A DNA stretch of 42,577 nt from Candidatus Levybacteria bacterium RIFCSPLOWO2_01_FULL_38_21. Its GTDB lineage: Bacteria; Patescibacteriota; Microgenomatia; Levybacterales; UBA12049. Positions 1-10,828 of this stretch are shown here, in pieces (within the stretch, counting starts at the first letter, position 1; each line of letters opens with the position of its first letter). The notes below the pieces were generated by a model, which was given only the letters and a program-made list of their open reading frames with translations, did no database searches and was not told where the DNA came from. The DNA lies in assembly GCA_001782475.1 (NCBI GenBank), contig MFOT01000024.1:1-42577 (forward strand), written 5' to 3'. A program made the translations under genes and the position numbers.

Positions 1-394
1 AAAACAACTATATGATAACGGGGTTTCCAAATTTATGGCCAAAACAACAAATGGATTTAGCCATTACTTTAATTTAAGACATGAAAGAGTAGGACATCTT
101 TTTCAAGGAAATTTTGGTGCAGTAAGAATAGAAAACGAGGAACAGCTCGTACATGTATCGCGGTACATCCATCTTAACCCAGTATCTTCTTATTTTATCA
201 AGATTGAAGACATTGATGATTATGAGTATTCATCATTTCCGGAATACATAAACAAAAAAATAGGTTTTTGCAATACAAAAGAAATACTTTCTTACTTTAA
301 AAATAGAGACGACTACAGGAAATTCGTCTATAATCATGCAGATTATGCAAAACAACTTGAAAACATTAAGCACTTAACACTAGAAAATAACTAA
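1..394 (+). CDS. REP-associated tyrosine transposase (Y1_Tnp/IS200-like), C-terminal part, cut by window edge
   Basis: The frame is open to the window edge upstream of the ATG at 35 listed by the ORF track, so the gene is 5' truncated by the window. The visible part aligns by eye with the second half of the complete transposase at 4827-5417: a helix ending in HYFN with the likely catalytic tyrosine, then RxGHLFQGNF, then the HVSRYIHLNP block typical of RAYT proteins. The HUH histidines lie outside the window. RAYTs are single-strand DNA transposases thought to act on REP hairpins. The family call is firm; whether the protein is active cannot be judged. Confidence 0.85.
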   Translation, partial: KQLYDNGVSKFMAKTTNGFSHYFNLRHERVGHLFQGNFGAVRIENEEQLVHVSRYIHLNPVSSYFIKIEDIDDYEYSSFPEYINKKIGFCNTKEILSYFKNRDDYRKFVYNHADYAKQLENIKHLTLENN

Positions 395-547
395 ATCCAC
401 ATTCAGCTCCTATAAATTTTACCACTTCATCGTATCTGTACCGATCCCATATCGGATATTTGTTAAGTTCTTTTATACCTGTTAAAATAGTCAATACTAT
501 CTCATATAATGTTCTAGAATGCAGTCCAAAACCTGCTACAGCCTACA

Positions 548-1819
548 ATGATAAATGAACTCAAGAAAATATTTTATTTTCCTTTTGCCTATTATTTTAG
601 GTTTTTTGCAAAAATAAGACTTGCGCGATGGAACCCATATATAATAGCAGTGACCGGCTCAAGCGGAAAAACGACTCTTCTTAATCTTTTGGAATCCCAA
701 ATAAAAGATAGGGCAAAATATAGTCACCATGCCAATAGCAGTTATGGAATTCCGTTTGATATCTTGGGATTTAAAAGAACCAACCTTACGCCTGATGAAT
801 GGATTTTTCTTTTTTTACTTGCGCCATTTAAGTTGTTTGCGAAATTACCAAGAGAAAAGCTATATATTGTCGAAGCAGATTGCGACAGACCAAATGAAGG
901 TAAATTCTTAGCAACTCTTCTTAAACCCGAAGTTACGCTTTGGACTAACTCAACAAGAACACATAGTATGAACTTCGATTCTTTGGTAAAAAATAGAATT
1001 TTTGATCGGGTCGATGACGCAATTGGTCATGAATACGGGTATTTTATTGAACATACATCAAGATTGGCCATAGTAAACGGTGATTCCGAAATTATCAGAA
1101 GAGAGCTTCCAAGAACAAAAGCAAGAATAGTCTCAATATCAATAAAAGATCTTTTGGATTACGAGATCTCGCTTAAAGGCGCGGAGTTTGAAGTCAAAAG
1201 AAAAACATTTAAATTTAAACAGCTTTTGCCAAAAGTTACTTATTATTCGCTTTCGATGTGTCTTTCTCTTCTTAAATATTTGAAAATACCACTTGATCAG
1301 TCATTCGCTAAGTTCATCCTTCCTCCGGGAAGAAGTAACTTGTTTGAGGGAATTAAAAAGACAACTATTATAGACAGCAGTTATAATGCAAATCTTGACT
1401 CTATGGCTTCGGTTTTGGATATGTTTGATCATATTACAGCACAGAAAAAATGGATAATCTTGGGAGATATGCTTGAGCAGGGACAAAGCGAACAAGAAGA
1501 ACACGAGAGGCTGGCGGAAATAATATCCAGAATGAAACTTGAGAATATTGTATTCATGGGTCCCCGTGTATCAAATTACACCTATCCTAAGCTTAAAAAA
1601 CTACTTGGGGACAAAACCAAAATAGAAAAGTTTATCAACCCAAAAGAAGTTCTTGATTATCTAAAACTAAATGTCAAAGGGAATGAATTACTTCTTTTCA
1701 AAGGAGCAAGATTTCTAGAAGGTGTGGTGGAGAATTTGCTCTTGGATAAATCGAATTCAAAATATCTATGCAGACGTGAAAAAACCTGGGAAAAAAGAAG
1801 AAAGATGTGGGAACTGTAA
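548..1819 (+). CDS. Mur ligase family protein (MurF-like)
   Basis: ATP-dependent amide ligase of the Mur family, most like MurF, which adds D-Ala-D-Ala to the UDP-MurNAc peptide. The P-loop TGSSGKTT is at about residues 36-43, after a short hydrophobic N-terminus. The central domain carries the VEADCDRP region. The C-terminal domain shows the MurF-like DSSYNAN motif (about residue 277) and ILGDMLEQG. At 423 aa it is slightly shorter than classical MurF because the N-terminal substrate domain is reduced, so the exact substrate is uncertain. It overlaps the next gene by 13 nt, heading an envelope cluster with a hydrolase, an aminotransferase and a FemAB protein. Confidence 0.8.
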   Translation: MINELKKIFYFPFAYYFRFFAKIRLARWNPYIIAVTGSSGKTTLLNLLESQIKDRAKYSHHANSSYGIPFDILGFKRTNLTPDEWIFLFLLAPFKLFAKLPREKLYIVEADCDRPNEGKFLATLLKPEVTLWTNSTRTHSMNFDSLVKNRIFDRVDDAIGHEYGYFIEHTSRLAIVNGDSEIIRRELPRTKARIVSISIKDLLDYEISLKGAEFEVKRKTFKFKQLLPKVTYYSLSMCLSLLKYLKIPLDQSFAKFILPPGRSNLFEGIKKTTIIDSSYNANLDSMASVLDMFDHITAQKKWIILGDMLEQGQSEQEEHERLAEIISRMKLENIVFMGPRVSNYTYPKLKKLLGDKTKIEKFINPKEVLDYLKLNVKGNELLLFKGARFLEGVVENLLLDKSNSKYLCRREKTWEKRRKMWEL

Positions 1820-2529
1820 ATAAATTAAAAATTGAAAATTTAAAATTAAAAATTTTTGTATTACATGGTTGGACTTATTCAAGACAAAAGTGGGATCCTT
1901 TTTTGTCATTCCTAAAATCTGAGGGGTTGAACCCTTATTTACTCTCGATTCCGGGTTTAACCGATAAGATAGACCGGCCTTGGGACATAGATGATTATGC
2001 TAACTGGCTTTATAAAAAATTCGAAAATGAAAAAGACAAAATTATTCTTATCGGTCATTCAAACGGCGGAAGAATAGCGCTTGCGTTTGCCTGCTCTTAT
2101 CCTGAGAAAATTTCAAAATTGATTTTGATCGACAGCGCTGGAATTTACCATAATGAATTTTCTTTGAGAATAAAGCGTGCAATATTTAAAGCGGCTGCAA
2201 AAATCGGGAAAAGACTTATTGACTCCAAAAAAGCTAAAGATTTACTTTATTTTTTAGCCCGGGAAAAAGACTACAAAAATGCAAGTCCGAACGTAAAAAA
2301 GACTATGCTAAATCTTTTAAAATCCGACAAAAACTTAGCTTTAGGAAATATAAAAGCACCAACCATTATAATATGGGGGAGAGGGGATAGGATTACCTCT
2401 CTCTCCGACGGAAAAATGCTAAATCAAAAAATCCGAAACTCTAAATTATTTATTATTGATAACTCTTCGCATTCTCCTCAATTTACTCATCCAAAAGAAG
2501 TAGTAAATATCATAGCCGGACAATTATGA
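1807..2529 (+). CDS. alpha/beta hydrolase
   Basis: Alpha/beta hydrolase fold protein of 240 aa. The oxyanion HGW motif is near residue 20, the nucleophile elbow GHSNGG near residue 83, the acid in WGRGDR and the catalytic histidine in NSSHSPQF near the C-terminus, so the Ser-Asp-His triad is complete. The start is a GTG at 1807 inside the end of the Mur ligase gene. The first 15 codons are an AT-rich repeat (KLKIENLKLKI) resembling intergenic filler elsewhere in the window, so the true N-terminus is unsure. It overlaps the aminotransferase gene by 4 nt (ATGA). Substrate unknown; context suggests an envelope role. Confidence 0.8.
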   Translation: MGTVNKLKIENLKLKIFVLHGWTYSRQKWDPFLSFLKSEGLNPYLLSIPGLTDKIDRPWDIDDYANWLYKKFENEKDKIILIGHSNGGRIALAFACSYPEKISKLILIDSAGIYHNEFSLRIKRAIFKAAAKIGKRLIDSKKAKDLLYFLAREKDYKNASPNVKKTMLNLLKSDKNLALGNIKAPTIIIWGRGDRITSLSDGKMLNQKIRNSKLFIIDNSSHSPQFTHPKEVVNIIAGQL

Positions 2530-3773
2530 GTATATTTAATTCTTTGGGCTCCAATTACGACCTAAGCTTTGCTTTAAAAGCATTGTTACCAAATCTGTCC
2601 CAGGTAGCGAGGCTGTTTCACCTGGAAGGTGAATTAGCTTCACGACGTGTTTCCTTTAATAAGAAAAATGGTCTTAAAAAATTCTTGCAAGATAAATACG
2701 ATGGGGAAACGGTTTTGCTTTTTAAAGGCAGGGAGGCTATAACCCTTGCACTTAAAATTTTAAATCTTCCCAAAAATTCAAAAGTTGCGATAAATGGGCT
2801 TACTTGTTACGTTGTATATCACGGAATAGAAGAAGCGGGATTAAGACCCGTACTCCTTGATATCCCAAAAGACGATATTAATTTTTCACCAGAAACTCTT
2901 GCACACAGCTTAAAAGCAAATCCTGATATTAAAGTAGTCATTGTTCAGAACACATTAGGATACCCATGTGAAATAGAAAAAATTTCAGAAATTTGTAGAG
3001 ATAATAATATCATCCTTATCGAGGATTTAGCGCACAGCGCTGGAGGTAAATATGAAAATGGGGAGGAAATGGGAACAGTAGGGGACTTCGCCGTTCTTTC
3101 ATTTAGTCAGGATAAAATCGTTGACGCAGTATCAGGCGGTGCATTAATAATAAGAAATAAAAAATATGAAAAAAATAAAATTGCTCATTTTGAAAATCCA
3201 CCACTGCAAAAAGAACTAACTGATAGGTTATATCCATTATTTACTTATAAAATCAGAAAAGCTTACACAGTAGGGCTAGGAAAAATAATCCACTTTTTCC
3301 TGAAAATTACTCAACTGCTATCAACCCCGATGGATGATAATCTTTATAAAAATTTTTTACTTCCGAATTGGTACTGCGGACTTATAATTTTTGCTTTTAA
3401 AAATCTTAATAAAGATTTAGAACATAGAAAAAAAATAGCAAAAATATATAAAAATAATTTAGACAAAAAAATAATTCCAGATTTAATAGATAAAATAGAT
3501 TTATCAACTAATCTTCGCTTTCCTATTTTTGTTGAAAATAGAAATAATCTTATAGATTATCTAGAAAAATACAATATTTTTATCTCTGACATTTGGTATG
3601 ATGCACCCATTACGCCAAAAAAATATTTAAGTAAAACAGACTACGAAGGAGAATGCCCAAATGCTGAAAAGATATCGTCTTTAACTCTCAATCTACCAAC
3701 TCACAAAAATATTTCAGAAAAAAATGCAATTTTTATAACAGAAAGGGTAAATAAATGGCTCAAATCATCATAA
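2526..3773 (+). CDS. DegT/DnrJ/EryC1-type PLP aminotransferase
   Basis: PLP-dependent sugar aminotransferase family (DegT/DnrJ/EryC1/StrS), 415 aa. Diagnostic blocks are EDLAHSAGG (Asp contacting the PLP pyridine), then GDFAVLSFSQDK with the Schiff-base lysine, then SGGALI. Members usually aminate nucleotide-linked keto sugars for surface polysaccharide. Start ATG overlaps the hydrolase stop by 4 nt and the 3' end overlaps the FemAB gene by 19 nt, so translation is probably coupled. Bases 2601-2646, coding residues about 26-40, are a hairpin repeat also found at 29.2 and 31.3 kb, so the N-terminal segment is partly repeat-derived. Exact substrate unknown. Confidence 0.82.
   Translation: MSIFNSLGSNYDLSFALKALLPNLSQVARLFHLEGELASRRVSFNKKNGLKKFLQDKYDGETVLLFKGREAITLALKILNLPKNSKVAINGLTCYVVYHGIEEAGLRPVLLDIPKDDINFSPETLAHSLKANPDIKVVIVQNTLGYPCEIEKISEICRDNNIILIEDLAHSAGGKYENGEEMGTVGDFAVLSFSQDKIVDAVSGGALIIRNKKYEKNKIAHFENPPLQKELTDRLYPLFTYKIRKAYTVGLGKIIHFFLKITQLLSTPMDDNLYKNFLLPNWYCGLIIFAFKNLNKDLEHRKKIAKIYKNNLDKKIIPDLIDKIDLSTNLRFPIFVENRNNLIDYLEKYNIFISDIWYDAPITPKKYLSKTDYEGECPNAEKISSLTLNLPTHKNISEKNAIFITERVNKWLKSS
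2601..2646 (+). repeat. hairpin repeat family E, copy inside aminotransferase gene
   Basis: A 46-bp imperfect hairpin beginning CAGGTAGCGAGGCTG with a perfect inner stem TTCACCT-gga-AGGTGAA and an outer arm ending AGCTTCACGAC. Related copies in opposite orientation lie at 29207-29251 and 31321-31365, both outside conserved genes. Here it is read in frame as part of the aminotransferase. Confidence 0.7.
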
Positions 3774-4780
3774 AAGAAACTGTAGAAAAAAAAGACTGGG
3801 AAGATTTTATTAAAAAACATAAAGAAGCTAACTTTTTACATTCTTGGTATTGGGGTAGGTTTCATAAAAATCTCGGAAAGACTATAAAAAGAACAGGGTT
3901 TTACAAAAACGGGCAATTAATTGGAGTCGTATTGTCCATTGTTGAAGATGCAAAAAGAGGCAAGTATTTAACAGTACCCGGTGGACCGATTATAGATTGG
4001 AAAAATTCTTCACTCATCAAAGCTTTTGCTACCGAAATAAAAAGAACCGCAATGCTAAACGACTGCGCTTTCGTAAGAGTTAGACCGCAACTTTTATCAG
4101 ATGGCTTTTCAAAAAATATTTTCAAGAAAAATGGTTTTATTAACGCACCAATGCACCTTCATGCAGAATTGACAAATCAGCTTGATATAGCAAAACCAGA
4201 AGAAGAGCTTTTGAAAAACATGAGGAAAACAACCCGACACGAAATTAAGAAAGCTCAGTCTATTAAAACAGAACTACTTGAGTCGCAAGACCCAAAAGAG
4301 ATAAAAAAATTTTACGATTTGCAAATTCAAACCTCAAAAAGACAAAAATTTGTTCCATTTTCCTATGAATATCTTTATGAACAATTTAGAGGTTTTGCAG
4401 AAAATAATATGGCTATTTTATACAAAGCAAGAATAAAGAATAAACTTCTTGCGCAGGCGTTTGTAATTTTTTACGGAACCGAGGCAGTTTATCACTATGG
4501 CGCATCAACGGATGAGGGACGTAAATACCCCGGAGCCTATCTTATCCAATGGAGAGCAATTTTGGAGGCTAAAAAACGCGGCATGACCCGCTACAATTTC
4601 TGGGGAGTATCACCAGCTGATAAACCCAAACACAGATTTCACGGACTTTCTCTTTTTAAACGCGGCTTCGGAGGAGAAGACTTAGAATATTTGCACGCCC
4701 AAGATTTTATTATAAATTATCCTAAATATCTTATAAATTACGCCGTTGAAGTAGTTAGAAAAATAAAGAGAAATGCCTAG
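3755..4780 (+). CDS. FemAB-like peptidoglycan bridge aminoacyltransferase (GNAT fold)
   Basis: FemABX-family protein, 341 aa. Family members use aminoacyl-tRNA to add amino acids to lipid II or peptidoglycan stem peptides at the inner membrane face. The N-terminal HSWYWGRFHK block, the RKTTRHEIKKA segment and the C-terminal GNAT half with YHYGASTDEGRK, GAYLIQWRAI and YNFWGVSP are the usual FemAB landmarks. The start overlaps the aminotransferase gene, so it is the last gene of the four-gene envelope cluster. The acceptor and amino acid cannot be told from sequence. Confidence 0.85.
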   Translation: MAQIIIKETVEKKDWEDFIKKHKEANFLHSWYWGRFHKNLGKTIKRTGFYKNGQLIGVVLSIVEDAKRGKYLTVPGGPIIDWKNSSLIKAFATEIKRTAMLNDCAFVRVRPQLLSDGFSKNIFKKNGFINAPMHLHAELTNQLDIAKPEEELLKNMRKTTRHEIKKAQSIKTELLESQDPKEIKKFYDLQIQTSKRQKFVPFSYEYLYEQFRGFAENNMAILYKARIKNKLLAQAFVIFYGTEAVYHYGASTDEGRKYPGAYLIQWRAILEAKKRGMTRYNFWGVSPADKPKHRFHGLSLFKRGFGGEDLEYLHAQDFIINYPKYLINYAVEVVRKIKRNA

Positions 4781-4798
4781 ATCCTAGCCTTTCGTGCT

Positions 4799-4815
4799 CC
4801 GACCCCTGGGGTCGG
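4799..4815. repeat. REP-like palindrome, downstream flank of RAYT gene
   Basis: Perfect 8-bp inverted repeat CCGACCCC-T-GGGGTCGG, preceded by CTTTCGTGC. The same CTTTCGTGC leader precedes the palindrome on the other side of the transposase gene (5449-5465), so the two copies are directly repeated around it. Confidence 0.75.
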
Positions 4816-4826
4816 AAGCTAAAAAT

Positions 4827-5417
4827 TTATAGGAATGGATCTTTTATTAATACCTTTTCATTTTCTTCAAGTTCGTATTCCACGAAGCTTTTGTAGTCTT
4901 TTGAAGGATTATTTTTGGCAAAATAATTTAAAATAAAAGCTGGATCAACTAATTTATCTTTCATACCTTTAACATACTGGGGGTAGCTCGACCATTCATA
5001 GTTCGCAAGCTCAACCCCTGGGGTCGAAGGAAGAATTTCTATAGGATTGCGGTGGATATAACGCGACAGATGTAATAAATATTCGTCAGTTTCAATTAGC
5101 TTAGCTCGAAAACGACTCTGAAAAAGACTGCCTACTTGCTCGTATTTTATATTAAAATACTTAGCATGGCTTGTGCCCAGTCTCAGCATAAAAGATGTTA
5201 TCGGAATATCTGTGTTTTGCTTAAGAAGAAAATGAAAATGATTTGGTATAAGACAGTAGCACATGATAGTAACACCGAATTTGCTTTTATATTTAAGTGT
5301 TTTTTCCAGAAACCTTTTATAATCTCTTCTTGCAAGAAATACGCTCTGCTTTCTATTCCCTCTGTTATACACATGATAATAAGACCCTTTTTGAAAATAG
5401 CGGGGTGGAGTTGCCAT
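4827..5417 (-). CDS. REP-associated tyrosine transposase (RAYT, Y1_Tnp family)
   Basis: Complete 196-aa HUH single-strand transposase. The HUH metal site is NHFHFLL (His60, His62) after CYCLIPN, the likely nucleophile is a tyrosine in AKYFN (about Tyr87), followed by QVGSLFQSRF and LHLSRYIHRNP. RAYTs are single-copy relatives of IS200/IS605 TnpA that bind and nick REP hairpins. REP-like palindromes with an ACCCC-N-GGGGT core flank the gene, and a third copy (5011-5027) lies inside the coding sequence, read as part of STPGVELAN. All key residues are present, so the enzyme may be active. Confidence 0.9.
   Translation of the reverse strand: MATPPRYFQKGSYYHVYNRGNRKQSVFLARRDYKRFLEKTLKYKSKFGVTIMCYCLIPNHFHFLLKQNTDIPITSFMLRLGTSHAKYFNIKYEQVGSLFQSRFRAKLIETDEYLLHLSRYIHRNPIEILPSTPGVELANYEWSSYPQYVKGMKDKLVDPAFILNYFAKNNPSKDYKSFVEYELEENEKVLIKDPFL
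5011..5027. repeat. REP-like palindrome inside the RAYT coding sequence
   Basis: TCAACCCCTGGGGTCGA differs only at the central base from the palindrome at 5449-5465. It lies in frame in the C-terminal part of the transposase gene, between the YIHRNP block and the final domain. Confidence 0.7.
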
Positions 5418-5448
5418 TTATATATAGTAAATTATAAACTTTCGTGCG

Positions 5449-5465
5449 TCAACCCCAGGGGTCGA
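5449..5465. repeat. REP-like palindrome, upstream flank of RAYT gene
   Basis: TCAACCCCAGGGGTCGA, an inverted repeat with one mismatch, lies 32 nt before the RAYT start codon and is preceded by CTTTCGTGCG. It pairs with the palindrome at 4799-4815 as the flank of the transposase cassette. Confidence 0.7.
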
Positions 5466-5504
5466 GCTTCGAATAATCTAAGCAAATACTTGAGGTTTTT
5501 GCTC

Positions 5505-5533
5505 TTTAAATCCGCTTCGGTTTTTTGTATAAT
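5505..5533 (+). promoter_or_regulatory. gyrB promoter, probably leaderless
   Basis: A perfect -10 box TATAAT at 5528-5533 preceded by a weak -35 TTTAAA at 5505-5510 with a 17-bp spacer. Only six bases separate the -10 box from the gyrB ATG, so transcription should start at or near the A of ATG. No Shine-Dalgarno sequence fits in between. Confidence 0.6.
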
Positions 5534-5536
5534 TAA

Positions 5537-7561
<2,025 letters not shown>

Positions 7562-7574
7562 TATTTTGATAATT

Positions 7575-7627
7575 CCTAGGGTGTCAAGGGAAACCCACCC
7601 CTGGGGTGTCAAGGTGGGGGTGTCAAG
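7575..7627. repeat. intergenic repeat family A (CCTAGGGTGTCAA...), copy 1
   Basis: CCTAGGGTGTCAA, then a CCCACCCCTGGGGTG palindrome and a repeated GGTGTCAAG. The order CCTAGGGTGTCAA, about 10 bases, CCACCCC-GGGGTGTC recurs in opposite orientation at 29895-29929 and 31255-31304. It shares the ACCCC-N-GGGGT core with the RAYT-flanking palindromes. The rest of the gap to ppa is AT-rich filler. Confidence 0.65.
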
Positions 7628-7716
7628 ATGCCAAGGCAAGCAACTCTCGATTTATGATTTAAGATTTATGATTTCAAATGGTCAATAGCAAATTGTCAAT
7701 TGTAAATAGTTAAAGT

Positions 7717-8229
7717 ATGGATATTAAAAAATTATCAATTGGGAAAAATCCGCCGGAGGAAATAAATGTTTTTATAGAAATCCCGGCAGGAGTTTCGGTA
7801 AAGTATGAGATTGACAAAGATTCGGGAATTATTTTTGTGGACAGATTTCTTTATACCGAAATGGAATATCCTTTTAATTACGGATTTATACCAAATACAT
7901 TAGCAGATGATGGAGATCCTGTAGATGTTTTGGTTTTATCAAGTAAGCCCGTCGTCCCGGGCGTAGTAATTCCCTCAAGACCGATAGGAATGCTTGAGAT
8001 GGAAGATGAAGCGGGTATTGATAATAAAGTGATTGCTGTTCCGATGGGAAAGATTGACCTAAGATTTAAAGACTACAACGACGTATTAGATATTCCAAAA
8101 GACATAAAAGAAAAAATTAAATATTTTTTTGAAAATTACAAAAAAACCGAGCCGGGAAAGTGGGTAAAGATAAGAGATTGGAGGGGGAAAAAAGAGGCGC
8201 TCGGGGAAATAAGAAAAAGCATCAAATAA
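7717..8229 (+). CDS. ppa: inorganic pyrophosphatase (family I)
   Basis: Soluble Mg-dependent pyrophosphatase, 170 aa, which pulls biosynthetic reactions forward by hydrolysing PPi. Family I landmarks are [39 protein letters not shown] with the metal-binding aspartates, and the later KDYNDV segment. Length is typical. It lies between gyrB and gyrA; spacers on both sides are filled with AT-rich short repeats. Confidence 0.95.
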   Translation: MDIKKLSIGKNPPEEINVFIEIPAGVSVKYEIDKDSGIIFVDRFLYTEMEYPFNYGFIPNTLADDGDPVDVLVLSSKPVVPGVVIPSRPIGMLEMEDEAGIDNKVIAVPMGKIDLRFKDYNDVLDIPKDIKEKIKYFFENYKKTEPGKWVKIRDWRGKKEALGEIRKSIK

Positions 8230-8326
8230 TTTCTAATTGACCTAATTAACCTAATTTCTAAATTTAGGACTTGGTGCTTGGGATTTGTTTAGAAATTAGA
8301 AATTAAAAATTAGAAATTTTTATTTT

Positions 8327-10828
8327 ATGGCAGATATTGGAAAAATTAAGAAAACAGAAATAACTAAAGAGATGAAAAGCGCGTATTTGGATTACGCAAT
8401 GTCTGTTATTGTCCAACGCGCGCTCCCCGATGTTCGCGACGGCTTAAAACCAGTACACCGAAGGATCCTCTATGCAATGCATGAGATGGGCCTAACCCAC
8501 AGTGCAAAATATTCAAAGAGTGCCAAGATTGTCGGAGAAGTTATGGGGAAATATCATCCTCACGGAGACATGCCGATTTATGATGCACTGGTAAGACTTG
8601 CTCAGGATTTTTCTCTTCGGTATCCGCTTATAGACGGACAGGGAAATTTCGGTTCGATGGACGGAGATCCACCAGCTGCGATGAGGTATACCGAAGCAAG
8701 ACTCGCCGCAGTTACCTCGGAAATGCTTTTTGATCTCGATAAAGAAACTGTTAATTACATTGAAAATTTTGATGCAACCTTAAAGGAACCGGTATTTTTA
8801 CCGGCAAAACTTCCCAATCTTCTTCTTATGGGTTCTGAGGGAATTGCAGTCGGAATGGCAACAAAAATTCCTCCTCACAATCTTTCAGAGGTAATTGACG
8901 CAATCATTTTTACAATCGAAAAAACAAAGTTTGAAAAACACCTGCCTGCCGGCAAGGCAGGAGATAAGGAAGAAATTCCAAACCTTTCATCGAACACAAC
9001 CGTTGATGAGCTTTTGGAATTTATAAAAGGTCCGGATTTCCCAACTGCGGGAGCTATATATGATACAAACGAAATAAAAAATGTTTATACAACAGGACGG
9101 GGAAGAATTTTAATTAGAGGAAAGGCAGAGATTGAGGACATAGGGCAGGGCAAATCGGCAATAATCGTTACAGAACTTCCTTATCAGGTAAATAAGGCAC
9201 TTTTGGTTGCCCGGATTGCAGAACTTGCAAAAGGCAAGAAGATTGAAGGGATATCGGATCTTCGGGATGAATCGGACCGGCATGGGACAAGAATTGTTAT
9301 TGAGCTAAAAAGAGACTCAGCGCCTCGAAAAGTTTTAAATAATCTGTTTAAACACACAAATCTTCAGACTGTTTTTTCTGCTAACGTTGTTGCGCTTGTT
9401 AACGGAACACCTCAAACCCTAAATCTTAAAACTATTATTGAGGAATATTTAAAACATAGATATTTGGTTGTAAAAAAGAGATCCGAATTTGAACTTCGCG
9501 CGGCCCGGGCAAGACTCCATATCTTAGAAGGTCTAAAAATTGCAGTGGATAATATTGATGCTGTTATTAGAACAATTAGAGAATCTAAAGATCAGGAAGA
9601 TGCAAAACAAAACTTAATTAAGAAATTCAAGCTGACCGAAATTCAGGCAACTGCAATCCTGGATATGCAGCTGCGTAGACTTGCCGCACTTGAAAGACAG
9701 AAGATTGAGGATGAATACATAATGGTTAAAGAAACAATCGCATATTTGGAGAATCTGTTGGGAAGTCCGCAGAAAATTTTAAAAGTCGTAAAAGATGAAC
9801 TTGTAAAGCTTAAAGAAAAATACCAGGATCCAAGACGCACAAAGGTTTTCAAAAGCAAAGTAGGCGAGTTTTCCGATGAGGATTTAATTACAAACGAACC
9901 GACTGTTATAACTTTAACCGAAACAGGCTACATAAAAAGACAGAGTATGCTTTCTTTTAAAACCCAGCATAGAGGCGGCAAGGGAATTAAAGGAATGACA
10001 ACAAAAGAAGAGGATAGCATTGCTCACATTCGATACGCACAAACCCACGATAACCTTTTGTACTTTACGAATAGAGGAAAAGTTTATCAGCTTAGAGCCT
10101 ATGATATTAATGAATCAGCCCGAACGAGCAAAGGTACGGCAATAGTTAATTTACTAAATATCGAACAGGGAGAAAAAGTGGAGTCATTTATAAATTACGG
10201 AAAAGAGGATAAAAGTGAATATGTTTTCTTAACAACCCGGAAAGGAATTGTTAACAAGTCAAGGATATCGGATTTTGAAAATATAAGAAGGAACGGAATT
10301 ATCGCAATTAAACTTGAGCAGGGTGATGAACTCGTCTGGAGTGAGTTAACAAACGGAGAGAACGATATCATTTTAGCAACCAAAAACGGCAAAGCAATTA
10401 GATTTTCCGAAAAGGGAGCAAGACCTACGGGAAGGGCAACAAGAGGAGTTAGGGGAATAAGGCTTGACGGAGATGATATTGTAATTGGTATGGATGTTAT
10501 AAATAAAGAAGGAAAAGACGATCTTCTAACAATTATGGAAAACGGTCTTGGCAAAAAAACCGCGTGCAAGCTCTTTAGGGGACAGAGCAGGGGAGGAAAA
10601 GGTGTTAAGGTTGCAAAAGTAACATCAAAAACAGGAAGAGTAGCTTTTGCTCAAGTTATTCCGACAAATTGTGAAGAAATTATCATTACTTCCAAAAAGG
10701 GTCAGGTTGTAAAACTAGAGCTTTCCGGAGTTCCAAGACTCGCCCGAAATACCCAAGGAGTTATCTTAATGAGATATTCAAATCCAAACGACCACGTCGC
10801 ATCCGCCACTTTTATTGGAAAGGACTAA
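8327..10828 (+). CDS. gyrA: DNA gyrase subunit A
   Basis: DNA cleavage and wrapping subunit of gyrase, 833 aa. The N-terminal domain has [21 protein letters not shown] and catalytic Tyr121 in RYTEAR. The C-terminal beta-pinwheel has the GyrA box QHRGGKG, marking it as gyrase rather than ParC. The quinolone-region residue equivalent to E. coli Ser83 is Met82 ([10 protein letters not shown]); the Asp87 equivalent is kept. Residues about 205-212 (LPAGKAG) are coded by a palindrome of the CCTGCCTGCCGGCAGGCAGG family, in a loop where other GyrA proteins have a shorter linker. The end abuts the folD start. Confidence 0.96.
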   Translation: MADIGKIKKTEITKEMKSAYLDYAMSVIVQRALPDVRDGLKPVHRRILYAMHEMGLTHSAKYSKSAKIVGEVMGKYHPHGDMPIYDALVRLAQDFSLRYPLIDGQGNFGSMDGDPPAAMRYTEARLAAVTSEMLFDLDKETVNYIENFDATLKEPVFLPAKLPNLLLMGSEGIAVGMATKIPPHNLSEVIDAIIFTIEKTKFEKHLPAGKAGDKEEIPNLSSNTTVDELLEFIKGPDFPTAGAIYDTNEIKNVYTTGRGRILIRGKAEIEDIGQGKSAIIVTELPYQVNKALLVARIAELAKGKKIEGISDLRDESDRHGTRIVIELKRDSAPRKVLNNLFKHTNLQTVFSANVVALVNGTPQTLNLKTIIEEYLKHRYLVVKKRSEFELRAARARLHILEGLKIAVDNIDAVIRTIRESKDQEDAKQNLIKKFKLTEIQATAILDMQLRRLAALERQKIEDEYIMVKETIAYLENLLGSPQKILKVVKDELVKLKEKYQDPRRTKVFKSKVGEFSDEDLITNEPTVITLTETGYIKRQSMLSFKTQHRGGKGIKGMTTKEEDSIAHIRYAQTHDNLLYFTNRGKVYQLRAYDINESARTSKGTAIVNLLNIEQGEKVESFINYGKEDKSEYVFLTTRKGIVNKSRISDFENIRRNGIIAIKLEQGDELVWSELTNGENDIILATKNGKAIRFSEKGARPTGRATRGVRGIRLDGDDIVIGMDVINKEGKDDLLTIMENGLGKKTACKLFRGQSRGGKGVKVAKVTSKTGRVAFAQVIPTNCEEIIITSKKGQVVKLELSGVPRLARNTQGVILMRYSNPNDHVASATFIGKD
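8941..8961. repeat. palindrome family C (CCTGCC...GGCAGG) inside gyrA
   Basis: CCTGCCTGCCGGCAAGGCAGG, near-perfect palindrome read in frame as LPAGKAG. Relatives lie in rluA (24311), the Lgt-like gene (25306), a tRNA remnant (29070), hisS (38281) and the antiporter gene (40464). Confidence 0.8.

Noticed and set aside
366-541. Minus-strand open frame reading LTGIKELNKYPIWDRYRYDEVVKFIG next to the first transposase
   Set aside because: It has no start codon and overlaps the transposase end. The peptide looks protein-like and may be a gene remnant, but I could not assign a family.
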